Below, in pieces: positions 41,291 through 50,267 of a DNA stretch of 64,000 nucleotides. A model generated the notes under the pieces. The model did no database searches. It was not told the DNA's origin and was given only the letters and a program-made list of their open reading frames with translations. This DNA comes from Microbacterium galbinum. Its GTDB lineage: Bacteria; Actinomycetota; Actinomycetes; Actinomycetales; Microbacteriaceae. The position numbers and the translations under genes were made by a program. Where the stretch lies: assembly GCF_023091225.1 (NCBI RefSeq), contig NZ_JAHWXM010000001.1, positions 1,116,001-1,180,000 on the forward strand, read 5' to 3'. The stretch's first letter is position 1. Every line of letters begins with the position of its first letter.

Positions 41291-43401
41291 AGGGCGAGCA
41301 CGAACGGCAGCACCTCGGTCGCGCCGGCGAGCCGAAGCGTGCGCGCGGCGACCGTGAGAGTCCATCTGCTGTCGGCGAGATCGTCGACGAGCAGCACGGG
41401 ACCGTCGGGGATCTCGAGGCGATCGGCGCTGAACCGATCCCAGAGACCGCCGAGGCGGAAGACGCTGTTACCGCCGGGCTGACCGCTCGGACCGCCGCCG
41501 ACGAGACCGAGCTCGCCCAGGTACGGCAGCCGGCCGATCTCGGCCAGTCCGCGGGCGAGGCTGTCGACGAGCTGGGGGCGCGAGCGCGACGGGAGTGCCA
41601 CCACCGCGACGGGCCGCTGCGACCACTCCCACCCGGCCAGCACGCGCACGCATCCGTCGAGCACCTGTCGCGTCACCGCGGCGTCCGGCGCCCCCGCGGC
41701 GAAGAGCGTGCGCAACGTGCCACCCCACCCCAGGTCGGTCAATCGCGCCAGCGCCCGCCCCTCGCCCGCCTGTTCGTCTGCGGCGATGCGCCCCTTGACG
41801 GGGACGTCGAGCCGATCGGCGCCCGTGGGCCAGGCGCGGCGGGGCTCGATCGGCACCCCGACCCGGTCGAGCGACTGGGAGGCCTGGGTGGTGGCCGCCG
41901 CGCCGATCTCGCGCGGGAACCATTCGCCCGCGCAGTTGTCGCACCGCCCGCAGGGCTTCGCGGTGTCGTCGTCGAGGGCGCGCTGCAGGAACTCCATCCG
42001 GCATCCGTCGGTCTGCTCGTACGCGATCATGTGCTGCTGCTCGGCGACGCGCTCCCCCGCGATGCGTTCGTATCGCTCGGCGTCGTAGCTCCACGGCGCC
42101 CCCGTCGCGACCCACCCGCCCTGCACGCGTCGCACCGCGCCGTCGACGTCGAGCACCTTCAGCAGCAGTTCGAGCGGGGTCCGACGGATGTCGACCATCG
42201 CCTCGAGGGCCGGTGTCGAGATCGGCGCGTCGCCGAGTGCGCCGATCACCCGCTCCGCACGTTCACGGTCGGGCATCGACGCGGTCGCGAAATAGTGCCA
42301 GATGTCGCGGTCCTCGACACCGGGCAGCAGTAGCACGTCGGCGCTCTCGCTGGCGCGGCCCGCACGGCCCACCTGTTGGTAGTACGCCACGGGCGACGAG
42401 GGCGCGCCGAGGTGCAGCACGAAGCCGAGATCGGGCTTGTCGAACCCCATGCCCAGCGCACTCGTCGCCACGAGCGCCTTCACCTCGTTACGCTGCAGCA
42501 TCCCCTCGGATTCGGCGCGTTCCTCGGTGTCGGTCTGCCCCGTGTACGCCCGCACGTCGTGCCCGTGATCGCGCAGCAGTCGCGCCGTATCGACCGCCGC
42601 CGCGACCGTCAGCGTGTAGATGATGCCCGATCCGGGGAGATCGTCGAGGTGGCTCAACAGCCAGGCCAGTCGGCTCGCGGAGTCGCGCAGCCGGAGCACT
42701 CCGAGGCGCAGCGACGTACGCGCGAGCGGTCCGCGGATCGTGAGCACCCCGGCCCCGGGATCGCCTCCCGCCGTGCTCGCGCCGAGCTGCTCGGCCACGT
42801 CGACCATGACGCGGCTGTTCGCCGTGGCCGTGGTGGCGAGAACCGGGACGTCGGCCGGCATCTCGGCGATGAGATCGCGCAGCCGTCGGTAGTCGGGGCG
42901 GAAGTCGTGCCCCCAGTCGCTGATGCAGTGCGCCTCGTCGACCACCAGCATCCCCATGCGGCTCACGAGCGCCGGCAGACGCTCTTCCCGGAAGGCCGGA
43001 TTGTTGAGGCGCTCGGGCGACACGAGCAGAACGTCGACCTCGTCACGGTCGAGCTGCGCGAGGACGTCGGTCCACTCGTGGGCGTTCGTCGAATCGATGG
43101 CGACCGCCCTCACCCCGGCTCGGGAGGCTGCCGCGATCTGATCGCGCATCAGGGCCAGCAGCGGCGAGACCAGGACGGTCGGCCCCGCCCCCTGGCCCCG
43201 CAGCAGGCGGGTGGCGACGAAGTAGACGGCCGACTTCCCCCACCCCGTGCGCTGCACGACGAGCGCCCGGCGGCGACCGTCGACGAGCGCTTCGATGGCC
43301 TCGTACTGCCCGTCGTGGAAGTCGGCATCGGGGCGGCCGACCAGCTCGCGGAGGGCGGCGAGAGCGGCCGCGCGGGTGCCGAGGGAGGGTGCGGAGGTCA
43401 T
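41281..43401 (-). CDS. RecQ-type DNA helicase fused to a phosphoribosyltransferase-like domain
   Basis: 706 residues. An N-terminal SF2 helicase has QRTGWGKSAVYF (Walker A, about residue 50), VVDEAHCISDWGHDF (DEAH box) and the helicase C lobe with YYQQVGRAGR. The zinc-binding cysteines of RecQ follow (GCRMEFL and KPCGRCDNC). The C-terminal 130 residues end with a PRPP-loop-like signature, VLLVDDLADSRWTLTVAA, which is a ComF/PRTase feature and not part of classical RecQ. Such fusions exist in actinobacteria but their role is unknown. Start ATG 43401 (CAGAGT at six bases, leaderless pattern); Met at 43419 is an alternative. Confidence 0.88.
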   Translation of the reverse strand: MTSAPSLGTRAAALAALRELVGRPDADFHDGQYEAIEALVDGRRRALVVQRTGWGKSAVYFVATRLLRGQGAGPTVLVSPLLALMRDQIAAASRAGVRAVAIDSTNAHEWTDVLAQLDRDEVDVLLVSPERLNNPAFREERLPALVSRMGMLVVDEAHCISDWGHDFRPDYRRLRDLIAEMPADVPVLATTATANSRVMVDVAEQLGASTAGGDPGAGVLTIRGPLARTSLRLGVLRLRDSASRLAWLLSHLDDLPGSGIIYTLTVAAAVDTARLLRDHGHDVRAYTGQTDTEERAESEGMLQRNEVKALVATSALGMGFDKPDLGFVLHLGAPSSPVAYYQQVGRAGRASESADVLLLPGVEDRDIWHYFATASMPDRERAERVIGALGDAPISTPALEAMVDIRRTPLELLLKVLDVDGAVRRVQGGWVATGAPWSYDAERYERIAGERVAEQQHMIAYEQTDGCRMEFLQRALDDDTAKPCGRCDNCAGEWFPREIGAAATTQASQSLDRVGVPIEPRRAWPTGADRLDVPVKGRIAADEQAGEGRALARLTDLGWGGTLRTLFAAGAPDAAVTRQVLDGCVRVLAGWEWSQRPVAVVALPSRSRPQLVDSLARGLAEIGRLPYLGELGLVGGGPSGQPGGNSVFRLGGLWDRFSADRLEIPDGPVLLVDDLADSRWTLTVAARTLRLAGATEVLPFVLALRG

Positions 43402-43477
43402 CCCCTCACTCTGCCCCATCCCTCCGACACCGCGATCGGCGCACAGACGCACCGGCCCCGCCGCGCAACCGGTCGTC

Positions 43478-43483
43478 TAGCGT
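43478..43483 (+). promoter_or_regulatory. -10 element (TAGCGT) of a leaderless transcript
   Basis: TAGCGT, six bases (GGAGAC), then GTG at 43490. Confidence 0.5.
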
Positions 43484-43489
43484 GGAGAC

Positions 43490-43909
43490 GTGATCACCCG
43501 AGACCTGGCCGTCGCCCTCCGAGCCGCCGGCCTGGTGTGGCATCCGATCGAGGGCGACCGCTTCCAGCTCGACCTCCCGAACGAGGTGGAGCTGGAGTCC
43601 GAGGCCGACGTGTTCACCGTCAGCGGCATGACGATCGAGGCGCGGCAGACGCCGAGCGGCACCGACCTCGCCTTCAACGGCACGACCGAGTGGGCGCTCG
43701 ACGCGGTGACCCTCGCGGATGCCGTGTGGCTCCCCCGCGAGGATCAGTTGCGCGAGCTGCTGCGCGGAACCTTCCGCTCGCTGGAGCGGCTCGACGACAC
43801 CTTCCGTGTGCGGGTGCGGATCTCGGGGGAAGATTTCTCGTTCGAGCACCCCGATCCCGCCGAGGCCTACGGCCGAGCGCTGCTAGAGCTGGTCTCGCGC
43901 TCGCAGTGA
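43490..43909 (+). CDS. Conserved actinobacterial hypothetical protein
   Basis: 139 residues, acidic, soluble. Conserved-looking stretches are GLVWHPIEGDRFQLDLP, FTVSGMTIEAR, LAFNGTTEWALD and TVWLPREDQLRELL-like AVWLPREDQLRELLRG. Proteins of this type are widespread in Micrococcales and are sometimes labelled pilus assembly CpaE, a label the sequence does not support because there is no P-loop. The start is GTG 43490, with a leaderless -10. It is divergent from recQ and upstream of, but probably not co-transcribed with, paaA. Confidence 0.78.
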   Translation: MITRDLAVALRAAGLVWHPIEGDRFQLDLPNEVELESEADVFTVSGMTIEARQTPSGTDLAFNGTTEWALDAVTLADAVWLPREDQLRELLRGTFRSLERLDDTFRVRVRISGEDFSFEHPDPAEAYGRALLELVSRSQ

Positions 43910-43962
43910 GTCAAGGATCCGACGCGCGCCGGCCTTGAGGATCCCATCCCGTCGTGACAGAA

Positions 43963-43984
43963 TTACCTAACGAACGGTCAGTAA
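43963..43984 (+). promoter_or_regulatory. TetR-type operator before paaA
   Basis: The 22-bp site starts TTACCTAAC and ends GGTCAGTAA, an imperfect dyad with the core AACGAACGG. It overlaps the predicted start (CAGAAT at 43958-43963 as -10, TTGAGG at 43935-43940 as -35, 17-bp spacer). It resembles sites bound by TetR regulators of actinobacterial paa genes. Confidence 0.6.
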
Positions 43985-44008
43985 AGAAGCTGGCCGGGAG
44001 GAGCCCCG

Positions 44009-45010
44009 ATGAACGCCCCCGCAGACCCCTCGATCACCGCGGACGTCTCCGACGAGCAACGCATCTCCGACGAGGAACGTCTCTTCGACGAGCTCATCGC
44101 GAACGAGCAGCGCATCGAGCCGCGCGACTGGATGCCCGAGGCCTACCGCAAGACGCTCATCCGTCAGATCTCGCAGCACGCGCACTCCGAGATCATCGGC
44201 ATGCAGCCGGAGGGCAACTGGATCACGCGCGCGCCCAGCCTCAAGCGCAAGGCGATCCTGATGGCGAAGGTGCAGGACGAGGCGGGCCACGGGCTCTACC
44301 TGTACTCCGCGGCGCAGACCCTCGGCATCACCCGCGACGAGATGATGCAGCAGCTCATCGACGGGCGGGCGAAGTACTCCTCGATCTTCAACTACCCCAC
44401 CCCGACCTGGGCCGACATGGGCGCGATCGGATGGCTCGTCGACGGCGCCGCGATCTGCAATCAGGTTCCGCTCTGCCGCGCCTCGTACGGACCCTACGGC
44501 CGCGCGATGGTGCGGGTCTGCAAAGAGGAGTCGTTCCACCAGCGCCAGGGCTTCGAGATCCTGCTCACCCTCATGCAGGGCACCGAGGAGCAGCGACGCA
44601 TGGCGCAGGATGCCGTCGACCGCTGGTACTGGCCGAGCCTGGCGATGTTCGGCCCACCGGACGACCAGTCCCCCAACTCCGCGCAGTCGATGGCCTGGAA
44701 GATCAAACGCTTCTCGAACGACGAGCTGCGCCAGCGGTTCGTGGGGATGCTCGTTCCGCAGGCAGAGATCCTCGGCGTCACCCTGCCCGACCCCGAGTTG
44801 CGCTTCGACGAGGCATCCGGGCGGTACGAGATGGGTGAGATCGACTGGGACGAGTTCTTCGAGGTGCTCCGCGGCAACGGACCGTGCAACACCGAACGGC
44901 TGGAGCGCCGGCGCACCGCTCACGAGGACGGGGCATGGGTGCGGGAGGCCGCGGCGGAGTACGCCCGCCGGCAGGCATCCGCCTCGGCCCTCGACAAGGA
45001 GGTGGCCTGA
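44009..45010 (+). CDS. paaA: 1,2-phenylacetyl-CoA epoxidase subunit PaaA
   Basis: Catalytic diiron subunit of the PaaABC(D)E monooxygenase that epoxidises the ring of phenylacetyl-CoA. 333 residues. The iron ligands fall in the helices with [16 protein letters not shown] and [13 protein letters not shown] (E-x-x-H pairs), and [12 protein letters not shown] is the family start region. ATG 44009 follows GGGAGGAG. It is first of the six-gene second paa block and its promoter carries a TetR-like operator. The stop shares one base with the paaB start. Confidence 0.96.
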   Translation: MNAPADPSITADVSDEQRISDEERLFDELIANEQRIEPRDWMPEAYRKTLIRQISQHAHSEIIGMQPEGNWITRAPSLKRKAILMAKVQDEAGHGLYLYSAAQTLGITRDEMMQQLIDGRAKYSSIFNYPTPTWADMGAIGWLVDGAAICNQVPLCRASYGPYGRAMVRVCKEESFHQRQGFEILLTLMQGTEEQRRMAQDAVDRWYWPSLAMFGPPDDQSPNSAQSMAWKIKRFSNDELRQRFVGMLVPQAEILGVTLPDPELRFDEASGRYEMGEIDWDEFFEVLRGNGPCNTERLERRRTAHEDGAWVREAAAEYARRQASASALDKEVA

Positions 45011-45315
45011 TGGCGAGCCCCGGCACCGACCCTCGCGAGCCCTGGCCCCTCTGGGAGGTCTTCGTGCGTGCGAACCGCGGGCTCAGCCACGTGCACGTGG
45101 GGTCCCTGCACGCACCGGATGCCGAGATGGCGATCCGCAACGCGCGCGACCTGTACACCCGACGCGGCGAAGGGGTCTCGATCTGGGCGGTGCCCGCCGA
45201 GGCCATCACCACGAGCGACCCGGATGCGAAGGGCGCGTACTTCGAGAGCGCCGCGGGCAAGAACTACCGGCACGCCGTGTACTACACGGCCTCCGAAGGG
45301 GTGCCGCACCTGTGA
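45010..45315 (+). CDS. paaB: 1,2-phenylacetyl-CoA epoxidase subunit PaaB
   Basis: 101 residues, the small subunit that joins two PaaAC dimers. Family core: WPLWEVFVRANRGLSHVHVGSLHAPD, then ARDLYTRRGEGVSIWAVPA. ATG 45010 overlaps the paaA stop by one base; its stop overlaps the GTG of paaC. No enzymatic residues are expected. Confidence 0.95.
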   Translation: MASPGTDPREPWPLWEVFVRANRGLSHVHVGSLHAPDAEMAIRNARDLYTRRGEGVSIWAVPAEAITTSDPDAKGAYFESAAGKNYRHAVYYTASEGVPHL

Positions 45316-46136
45316 ACGCCGTGGACGGTCACGGTGACGTCACCGTCGAGGAGCTGCACCTCGCGCAGGAGCTCGCGGGATCCGGCGAGCGCGCGGCATC
45401 CGCCGACATCGCCGAGTACGCGCTGCGTCTCGGCGACGATGCGCTGATCCTGTCGCAGCAGCTGGGCGCCTGGATCTCGCGTGCGCCGGAGCTCGAGGAG
45501 GACGTGGCGCTCGGCAACATCGCCCTCGACCTGCTCGGCCACGCCCGCTCGCTGCTGCGCTACGCCGGCTCCTTCGACGGACGCAGCGAAGACGATCTGG
45601 CGTTCTTCCGCGACGAGCCGGAGTTCCGCAGCGCCTGGATCATGGAGCAGCCCAACGGCGACTTCGCGCAGACCATCGCGCGCCAGCTCGTCGTCTCGAC
45701 GTACATGGTCGAGCTCTATGCGGCGCTGCGATCGAGCGGCGACGGGACCATCGCGGCCGTCGCCGAGAAGGCGCTCAAAGAGGTCGACTACCACCGCGAC
45801 CACGCCGTGCAGTGGACGCTCCGGCTCGCGGGCGGCACCGAGGAATCGCGCTCGCGGATGATCCGCGCCCTGCGCGACGTCTGGCCGTTCGTCGACGAGC
45901 TGTTCCGCGACGACCCGCTGATCGACCGGCTCGACGATGCGGCCGCGCGCCCGTCATCGCTGCGCGCGGGCTTCGATGCCGTGATCGACACGGTCTTCGC
46001 CCGGGCCGACCTCGCGGTGCCCGACGTCGCGGCGTCGTCCGCCGGCGGACGACAGGGGTCGCACGCCACGCCGATGGGGCACATCCTCGCCGAGATGCAG
46101 GTGCTCGCGCGACGGCATCCGGGGGCGACATGGTGA
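45312..46136 (+). CDS. paaC: 1,2-phenylacetyl-CoA epoxidase subunit PaaC
   Basis: 274 residues, the structural partner of PaaA with a ferritin-like fold that lacks the iron site. Visible: YALRLGDDALILSQQLGAWISRAPELEED, read across residues 35-65, and DLLGHARSLLRYAG. The start is GTG 45312, overlapping the paaB stop. It ends in a four- to seven-base overlap with paaD. Confidence 0.94.
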   Translation: MNAVDGHGDVTVEELHLAQELAGSGERAASADIAEYALRLGDDALILSQQLGAWISRAPELEEDVALGNIALDLLGHARSLLRYAGSFDGRSEDDLAFFRDEPEFRSAWIMEQPNGDFAQTIARQLVVSTYMVELYAALRSSGDGTIAAVAEKALKEVDYHRDHAVQWTLRLAGGTEESRSRMIRALRDVWPFVDELFRDDPLIDRLDDAAARPSSLRAGFDAVIDTVFARADLAVPDVAASSAGGRQGSHATPMGHILAEMQVLARRHPGATW

Positions 46137-46624
46137 CGGCGATGACGACGACGGATGCCTGGCGGATCGCCGCCGCCGTCGCCGACCCCGAGGTCCCGGT
46201 GCTGACCATCGAGGACCTGGGCGTGCTGCGCGCGGTCGAGTCCGACGGCGCGCGGGTGCGCGTCGACATCACCCCCACCTACAGCGGATGCCCCGCGATG
46301 GACACGATCCGCGACGACGTGATCCTGGCGCTCACCGCGGCGGGCTTCGGCGAGGTCGAGGTGCGGCTCGTGCTCGCCCCGGCCTGGACGACGGACTGGA
46401 TGTCGGATGCCGGCAAGCGCAAGCTCGAACGCTACGGCATCGCCCCTCCGACCGGTCGCGCGGCGGTGCACGACGGACCCATCCCTCTCACGCTGAGCGT
46501 GCGCTGCCCGCGATGCGGATCGCTCGACACCCGGGAGGTGTCGCGGTTCGGTTCCACCTCGTGCAAGGCGCTGTTCGAGTGCCGCGCCTGCCTCGAGCCC
46601 TTCGACCATTTCAAGGTGCACTGA
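46130..46624 (+). CDS. paaD: Phenylacetate catabolism protein PaaD (SUF-type assembly factor)
   Basis: 164 residues. An N-terminal DUF59/MIP18 domain (ADPEVPVLTIEDLGVLRAVE, PTYSGCPAMDTI) and a C-terminal Cys-rich tail (VRCPRCGSLDTREV, SCKALFECRACLEPFDHFK) indicate a metallo-cluster maturation role for the epoxidase system. ATG 46130 was taken as the start; GTG 46133 or ATG 46142 in the same frame are possible, and the GTG would give the usual four-base overlap with paaC. Confidence 0.92.
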   Translation: MVTAMTTTDAWRIAAAVADPEVPVLTIEDLGVLRAVESDGARVRVDITPTYSGCPAMDTIRDDVILALTAAGFGEVEVRLVLAPAWTTDWMSDAGKRKLERYGIAPPTGRAAVHDGPIPLTLSVRCPRCGSLDTREVSRFGSTSCKALFECRACLEPFDHFKVH

Positions 46625-47787
46625 TGTCGCTGTTCGCGCCCGCCACGGCATCCGCTCCCCCGGCCCCGCCCCGCGAGGTGCCGAAGGCGCGTCGACGCGC
46701 CCGCTTCCACACGCTCGTCGTCGAGGCCGTGCGCCCGCTCACCGACGACGCGGTCGAGGTGACATTCACGGTGCCGGCCGCGCTCGCCGGCGAGTACGAC
46801 CACCTGCCCGGCCAGTACGTCGCGCTGCGCACCGTGCTCGACGGGGTCGAGGTGCGTAGGTCGTACTCCCTGTGCCGTGCTCCCGAGCATCGCGCCGACG
46901 GCGCCGACACCCGGCTGAGCGTGGCGGTCAAGCGCGACGAGGGCGGGCGGTTCTCGACCTGGGCGCAGAGCGGTCTGAAGCCGGGGTTCGAGATCGACGT
47001 GATGAGTCCGCAGGGCACCTTCACCTCGGCCCTGCCCGACCTCGATCACCGGCACGTGGTGGGCATCGCCGCCGGCTCCGGCATCACCCCGCTGATGGCC
47101 CTGGCGCACACGGTGCTGTCGCGGTCGGACACCGCGCAGTTCACCCTGCTGTACACGAACCGGTCGACGCTCGACGTGATGTTCCTCGAGGAGCTCGCCG
47201 ATCTGAAGGACCGCTACCCCACCCGCCTCACTCTGCACCACGTGCTCTCGCGCGAGCAGCGCACCGCTCCCGTGCTGTCGGGCCGCATCGACGAGCCGAA
47301 GCTGCGCACGATCCTCACGACCCTCCTCCCGCCCGACGACGTCGACGAGTGGTTCCTGTGCGGGCCGCTCGCCCTGGTCGACCTCTGCCGCGAGGTCCTG
47401 GCCGATGTCGGCGTGGGCAGCGAGCACATCCGCTTCGAGCTGTTCACGACCGGCGACGAGCCCGCCCGTGCCGCACGACCGGTGCAGGTGCGGGCGGGTG
47501 AGCGCACGACCACGATCGAGGTGACGCTCGACGGCGTCTCGTCGACGGTCGAGAGCCCCGTGGATGCGCACGAGTCGGTGCTGAACGCGGCGCTGCGCGT
47601 GCGACCCGACGCCCCCTTCGCCTGCGCGGGCGGGGTGTGCGGCACCTGTCGGGCCCGGGTCGTCGAGGGCAGCGTCACGATGACCGAGAACTATGCGCTC
47701 GAGCCCGACGAGATCGAGCGCGGGTTCGTGCTCACCTGCCAGTCCCATCCGACCAGCGACCGCGTCGTCGTCGACTACGACGTGTGA
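46624..47787 (+). CDS. paaE: 1,2-phenylacetyl-CoA epoxidase reductase PaaE
   Basis: 387 residues; delivers electrons from NADPH to the PaaA diiron centre. FAD domain: GQYVALR and RRSYSLCRAP. NADP domain: GIAAGSGITPLMALAHTVL and EWFLCGPLALVD. A C-terminal plant-type 2Fe-2S ferredoxin has C-x4-C-x2-C (CAGGVCGTCRARV) and a distal Cys (LTCQSHP). ATG 46624 shares one base with the paaD stop. Confidence 0.95.
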   Translation: MSLFAPATASAPPAPPREVPKARRRARFHTLVVEAVRPLTDDAVEVTFTVPAALAGEYDHLPGQYVALRTVLDGVEVRRSYSLCRAPEHRADGADTRLSVAVKRDEGGRFSTWAQSGLKPGFEIDVMSPQGTFTSALPDLDHRHVVGIAAGSGITPLMALAHTVLSRSDTAQFTLLYTNRSTLDVMFLEELADLKDRYPTRLTLHHVLSREQRTAPVLSGRIDEPKLRTILTTLLPPDDVDEWFLCGPLALVDLCREVLADVGVGSEHIRFELFTTGDEPARAARPVQVRAGERTTTIEVTLDGVSSTVESPVDAHESVLNAALRVRPDAPFACAGGVCGTCRARVVEGSVTMTENYALEPDEIERGFVLTCQSHPTSDRVVVDYDV

Positions 47788-47801
47788 GGGAGAACGGACC
47801 G

Positions 47802-48572
47802 ATGATCGATCTCCGCATCGCCGACGACGTCGCCCACGTCACCCTGCGCGCTCCCGAGCGTCTGAACGCGCTCGACGAGCAGGCGCTCCACGGCCTCGAT
47901 GCCGCGTACGCCGAGGCCGAGACGGCGGGTGTGCGCGCGCTCGTGCTGAGCGGAGAGGGGCGCGCGTTCTGCGCGGGACGGGACATCTCGGGCGTGGATC
48001 CGCGCGACGACGACGTGATCGGGTACCTGGGCGGGCTCGTCGCCCCGCTCCTGCAGCGGATGTCGCGCTTTCCCGCGCCCACGTTCGCGGCTGCCCACGG
48101 CGCCTGCCTCGGCGTCGGCCTCGGCCTGCTGATCGCCACCGATGTCGTGTACGTCGCGGAGTCGGCGAAGATCGGCTCGCCGTTCGCCGCTCTCGGCGCG
48201 ACCCTCGACTCCGGCGGGCATGCCCTCTTCCTCGATCGCCTGGGCGCGCACCGCACCCTCGACCTCATCTACACGGGACGCCTGATGACCGGCGTCGAGG
48301 CCGTGACCGCGGGACTCTTCTCGCGGGTGCTGCCCGACGACGAGGTGCACGAGGCGACGAGGGATGCCGCGGCGACGGCCGCCCTCGGACCGACGGCCGC
48401 GTTCGTCGCCAGCAAACGCCTCGTGGCGCGCATCCGCGACGAGCGGCTGGCGCTGTGGGAGTCGGTCGAGCTCGAGAACGCGGCGCAGGCGGAGCTCGGC
48501 GACACCGATGATTACCGCGAGGGATTCGCGGCGTTCCAGCAGAAGCGGAAGCCGCGGTTCCGCGGGCGGTGA
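47802..48572 (+). CDS. paaG: Enoyl-CoA hydratase/isomerase, PaaG-like
   Basis: 256 residues, crotonase fold, probably the 1,2-epoxyphenylacetyl-CoA isomerase that turns the epoxide into oxepin-CoA for PaaZ. Oxyanion-hole segments are GRAFCAGRDISGVD and HGACLGVGLGLLIATDV. The Gly-Leu-rich positions where hydratases have catalytic Glu favour isomerase over hydratase activity. ATG 47802 follows GAGGGAGAA, 14 bases after paaE. Its stop codon is the first element of a 15-bp tandem repeat. The PaaG role is preferred to PaaF because it sits with the epoxidase genes. Confidence 0.82.
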   Translation: MIDLRIADDVAHVTLRAPERLNALDEQALHGLDAAYAEAETAGVRALVLSGEGRAFCAGRDISGVDPRDDDVIGYLGGLVAPLLQRMSRFPAPTFAAAHGACLGVGLGLLIATDVVYVAESAKIGSPFAALGATLDSGGHALFLDRLGAHRTLDLIYTGRLMTGVEAVTAGLFSRVLPDDEVHEATRDAAATAALGPTAAFVASKRLVARIRDERLALWESVELENAAQAELGDTDDYREGFAAFQQKRKPRFRGR

Positions 48573-48614
48573 GGCGGCGGACGATGAGGCGGCGGACGGT
48601 GAGGCGGCGGGAGC
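48570..48614 (+). repeat. Three tandem 15-bp units starting at the paaG stop codon
   Basis: Units TGAGGCGGCGGACGA, TGAGGCGGCGGACGG and TGAGGCGGCGGGAGC. The first TGA is the paaG stop. With 15-bp periodicity the next two TGA fall in the same frame, giving three in-frame stops in a row. Confidence 0.85.
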
Positions 48615-48713
48615 GCGTGCCGGCACGCCGGTGAACGGGGGTGCCGCTGAGCCGGTGACCCCGGGTTGTCAACGCTCTGGCCGGATGTCGGTGCCCGGTG
48701 TGACACTTCGGAG

Positions 48714-50237
48714 ATGATGCTCTCGCAGCTGGTCTCGACGACCGAGGAGGTCGCCGCCACGTCCTCGCGCCTGGCGAAGATCGACGCGCTTGCCCGGCTG
48801 CTGGTCCAGGCCGACGCCGACGAGATCGCGCCGCTGACCGGGCTCCTGCTCGCGACACCGCGGCAGGGGCGCCTCGGCATCGGATGGCGAGGAATGAGCG
48901 CCCTCGAGGTCTCCCACGCCGATGCCTCGACGCTCGCGATCACCGACGTCGATCAGGCGTTCGAGCGTCTCGCCGCGGCATCCGGAACCGGCTCCGCGAG
49001 CGTGCGCAGCAGCACCCTCCAGGCGCTGGCCGCACGGGCGACCGCGCCGGAGTGGGATTTCCTCACCCGGGCCATGCTCGGCGAGCTGCGCACCGGCGCG
49101 CTCGGCGGCGTGCTGCTCGACGCGATCGCCCGCGCCTCCGATCGTCCGGTGCCCGCCGTGCGCCGGGCCGCCATGCTGTCGGGAGACCTCGGCGAGACAG
49201 CGCTGATCGCACTCACCGGAAGCGCCGAATCGCTCGACGAGGTCGGGCTCCGCGTCGGTCGTCCCGTGCTGCCGATGCTCGCCGCCACCGCCGCGACCCC
49301 GACCGACGCCCTCGGCATCACGGGTGAGGCCTCGGTCGAGTACAAGCTCGACGGTGCCCGCATCCAGGTGCACCGCCACGGCGACGAGGTGTCGGTGTAC
49401 ACCCGCAGCCTCGCCGACATCACCCACCGCGTGCCCGAGCTCGTCGAGATCGTGCGTGCCCTGCCCGCGCACGACCTCATCCTCGACGGCGAGACGCTGG
49501 CCCTCGATGAAGACGGTGGGCCGCGTCCGTTCCAGGAGACGATGTCGCGGTTCGGGGCCGACGCCGCGCGCGAGCTCGCCCTGCGCCCGTGGTTCTTCGA
49601 TCTGCTGCACGTCGACGGGCGTGACCTCATCGACGAGCCGCTGGGCGTGCGGCTCGCTGAGCTCGATCGGGTCGCCGGCCCCTGGCGCATCCCGGGAACG
49701 GTGACGGCCGATGCCGAGGCCGCCGAACGGGTCTCGCACGATGCCCTCGCCGCCGGCCACGAGGGCATCGTCGCCAAGGCCATCGACTCGCCGTACGCCG
49801 CGGGTCGCCGAGGCAAATCCTGGGTCAAGGTCAAGCCCGTGCTCACCTACGACCTCGTGGTGCTCGCGGCCGAATGGGGCTCGGGGCGCCGTCAGGGTCT
49901 GCTGTCGAACCTGCATCTCGGGGCACTCGATCCCGCCGGAGAATTCGGCGAACCCGGCGCTCTCGTCATGGTCGGCAAGACCTTCAAAGGGCTCACCGAC
50001 GAACTGCTGCGCTGGCAGACCGCCACGTTCCCGACGCTCGAGACCCGACGAACGCAGGGCACCGTGTTCCTGCGGCCCGAACTGGTCGTCGAGATCGCGA
50101 TCGACGGCGTACAGCGATCCCCGCGCTATCCCGGGGGCATCGCGCTGCGCTTCGCCCGCGTCAAGGGCTACCGCCCCGACAAGGCGCCGGGCGAGGCCGA
50201 CACGATCCAGACGCTCCGCTCCCTGCTGCGGGAGTGA
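48714..50237 (+). CDS. ATP-dependent DNA ligase
   Basis: 507 residues, LigB-type. An N-terminal helical DNA-binding domain (1 to about 200) precedes the adenylation domain, with the nucleophile Lys in VEYKLDGARIQVH (KxDG motif I), motif III DLILDGETLALDEDG and motif IV GHEGIVAKA. The OB-fold ends with SWVKVKP, VEIAIDGVQRSPRY and FARVKGYRPDK. Actinobacteria carry such enzymes beside the NAD ligase for repair. Starts at ATG 48714/48717; the GGAG is nearly contiguous with the start, so a leaderless mRNA is possible (GACACT six bases before). Confidence 0.93.
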   Translation: MMLSQLVSTTEEVAATSSRLAKIDALARLLVQADADEIAPLTGLLLATPRQGRLGIGWRGMSALEVSHADASTLAITDVDQAFERLAAASGTGSASVRSSTLQALAARATAPEWDFLTRAMLGELRTGALGGVLLDAIARASDRPVPAVRRAAMLSGDLGETALIALTGSAESLDEVGLRVGRPVLPMLAATAATPTDALGITGEASVEYKLDGARIQVHRHGDEVSVYTRSLADITHRVPELVEIVRALPAHDLILDGETLALDEDGGPRPFQETMSRFGADAARELALRPWFFDLLHVDGRDLIDEPLGVRLAELDRVAGPWRIPGTVTADAEAAERVSHDALAAGHEGIVAKAIDSPYAAGRRGKSWVKVKPVLTYDLVVLAAEWGSGRRQGLLSNLHLGALDPAGEFGEPGALVMVGKTFKGLTDELLRWQTATFPTLETRRTQGTVFLRPELVVEIAIDGVQRSPRYPGGIALRFARVKGYRPDKAPGEADTIQTLRSLLRE

Positions 50238-50267
50238 GGTGAGAAGAGCGCCGGCTACGGCATCCGC

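Noticed and set aside
44884..45009. N-terminal extension of PaaB
   Set aside because: The extension is Arg/Gly-rich shadow sequence over paaA; PaaB proteins are about 95-100 residues and the ATG at 45010 overlaps the paaA stop as usual.
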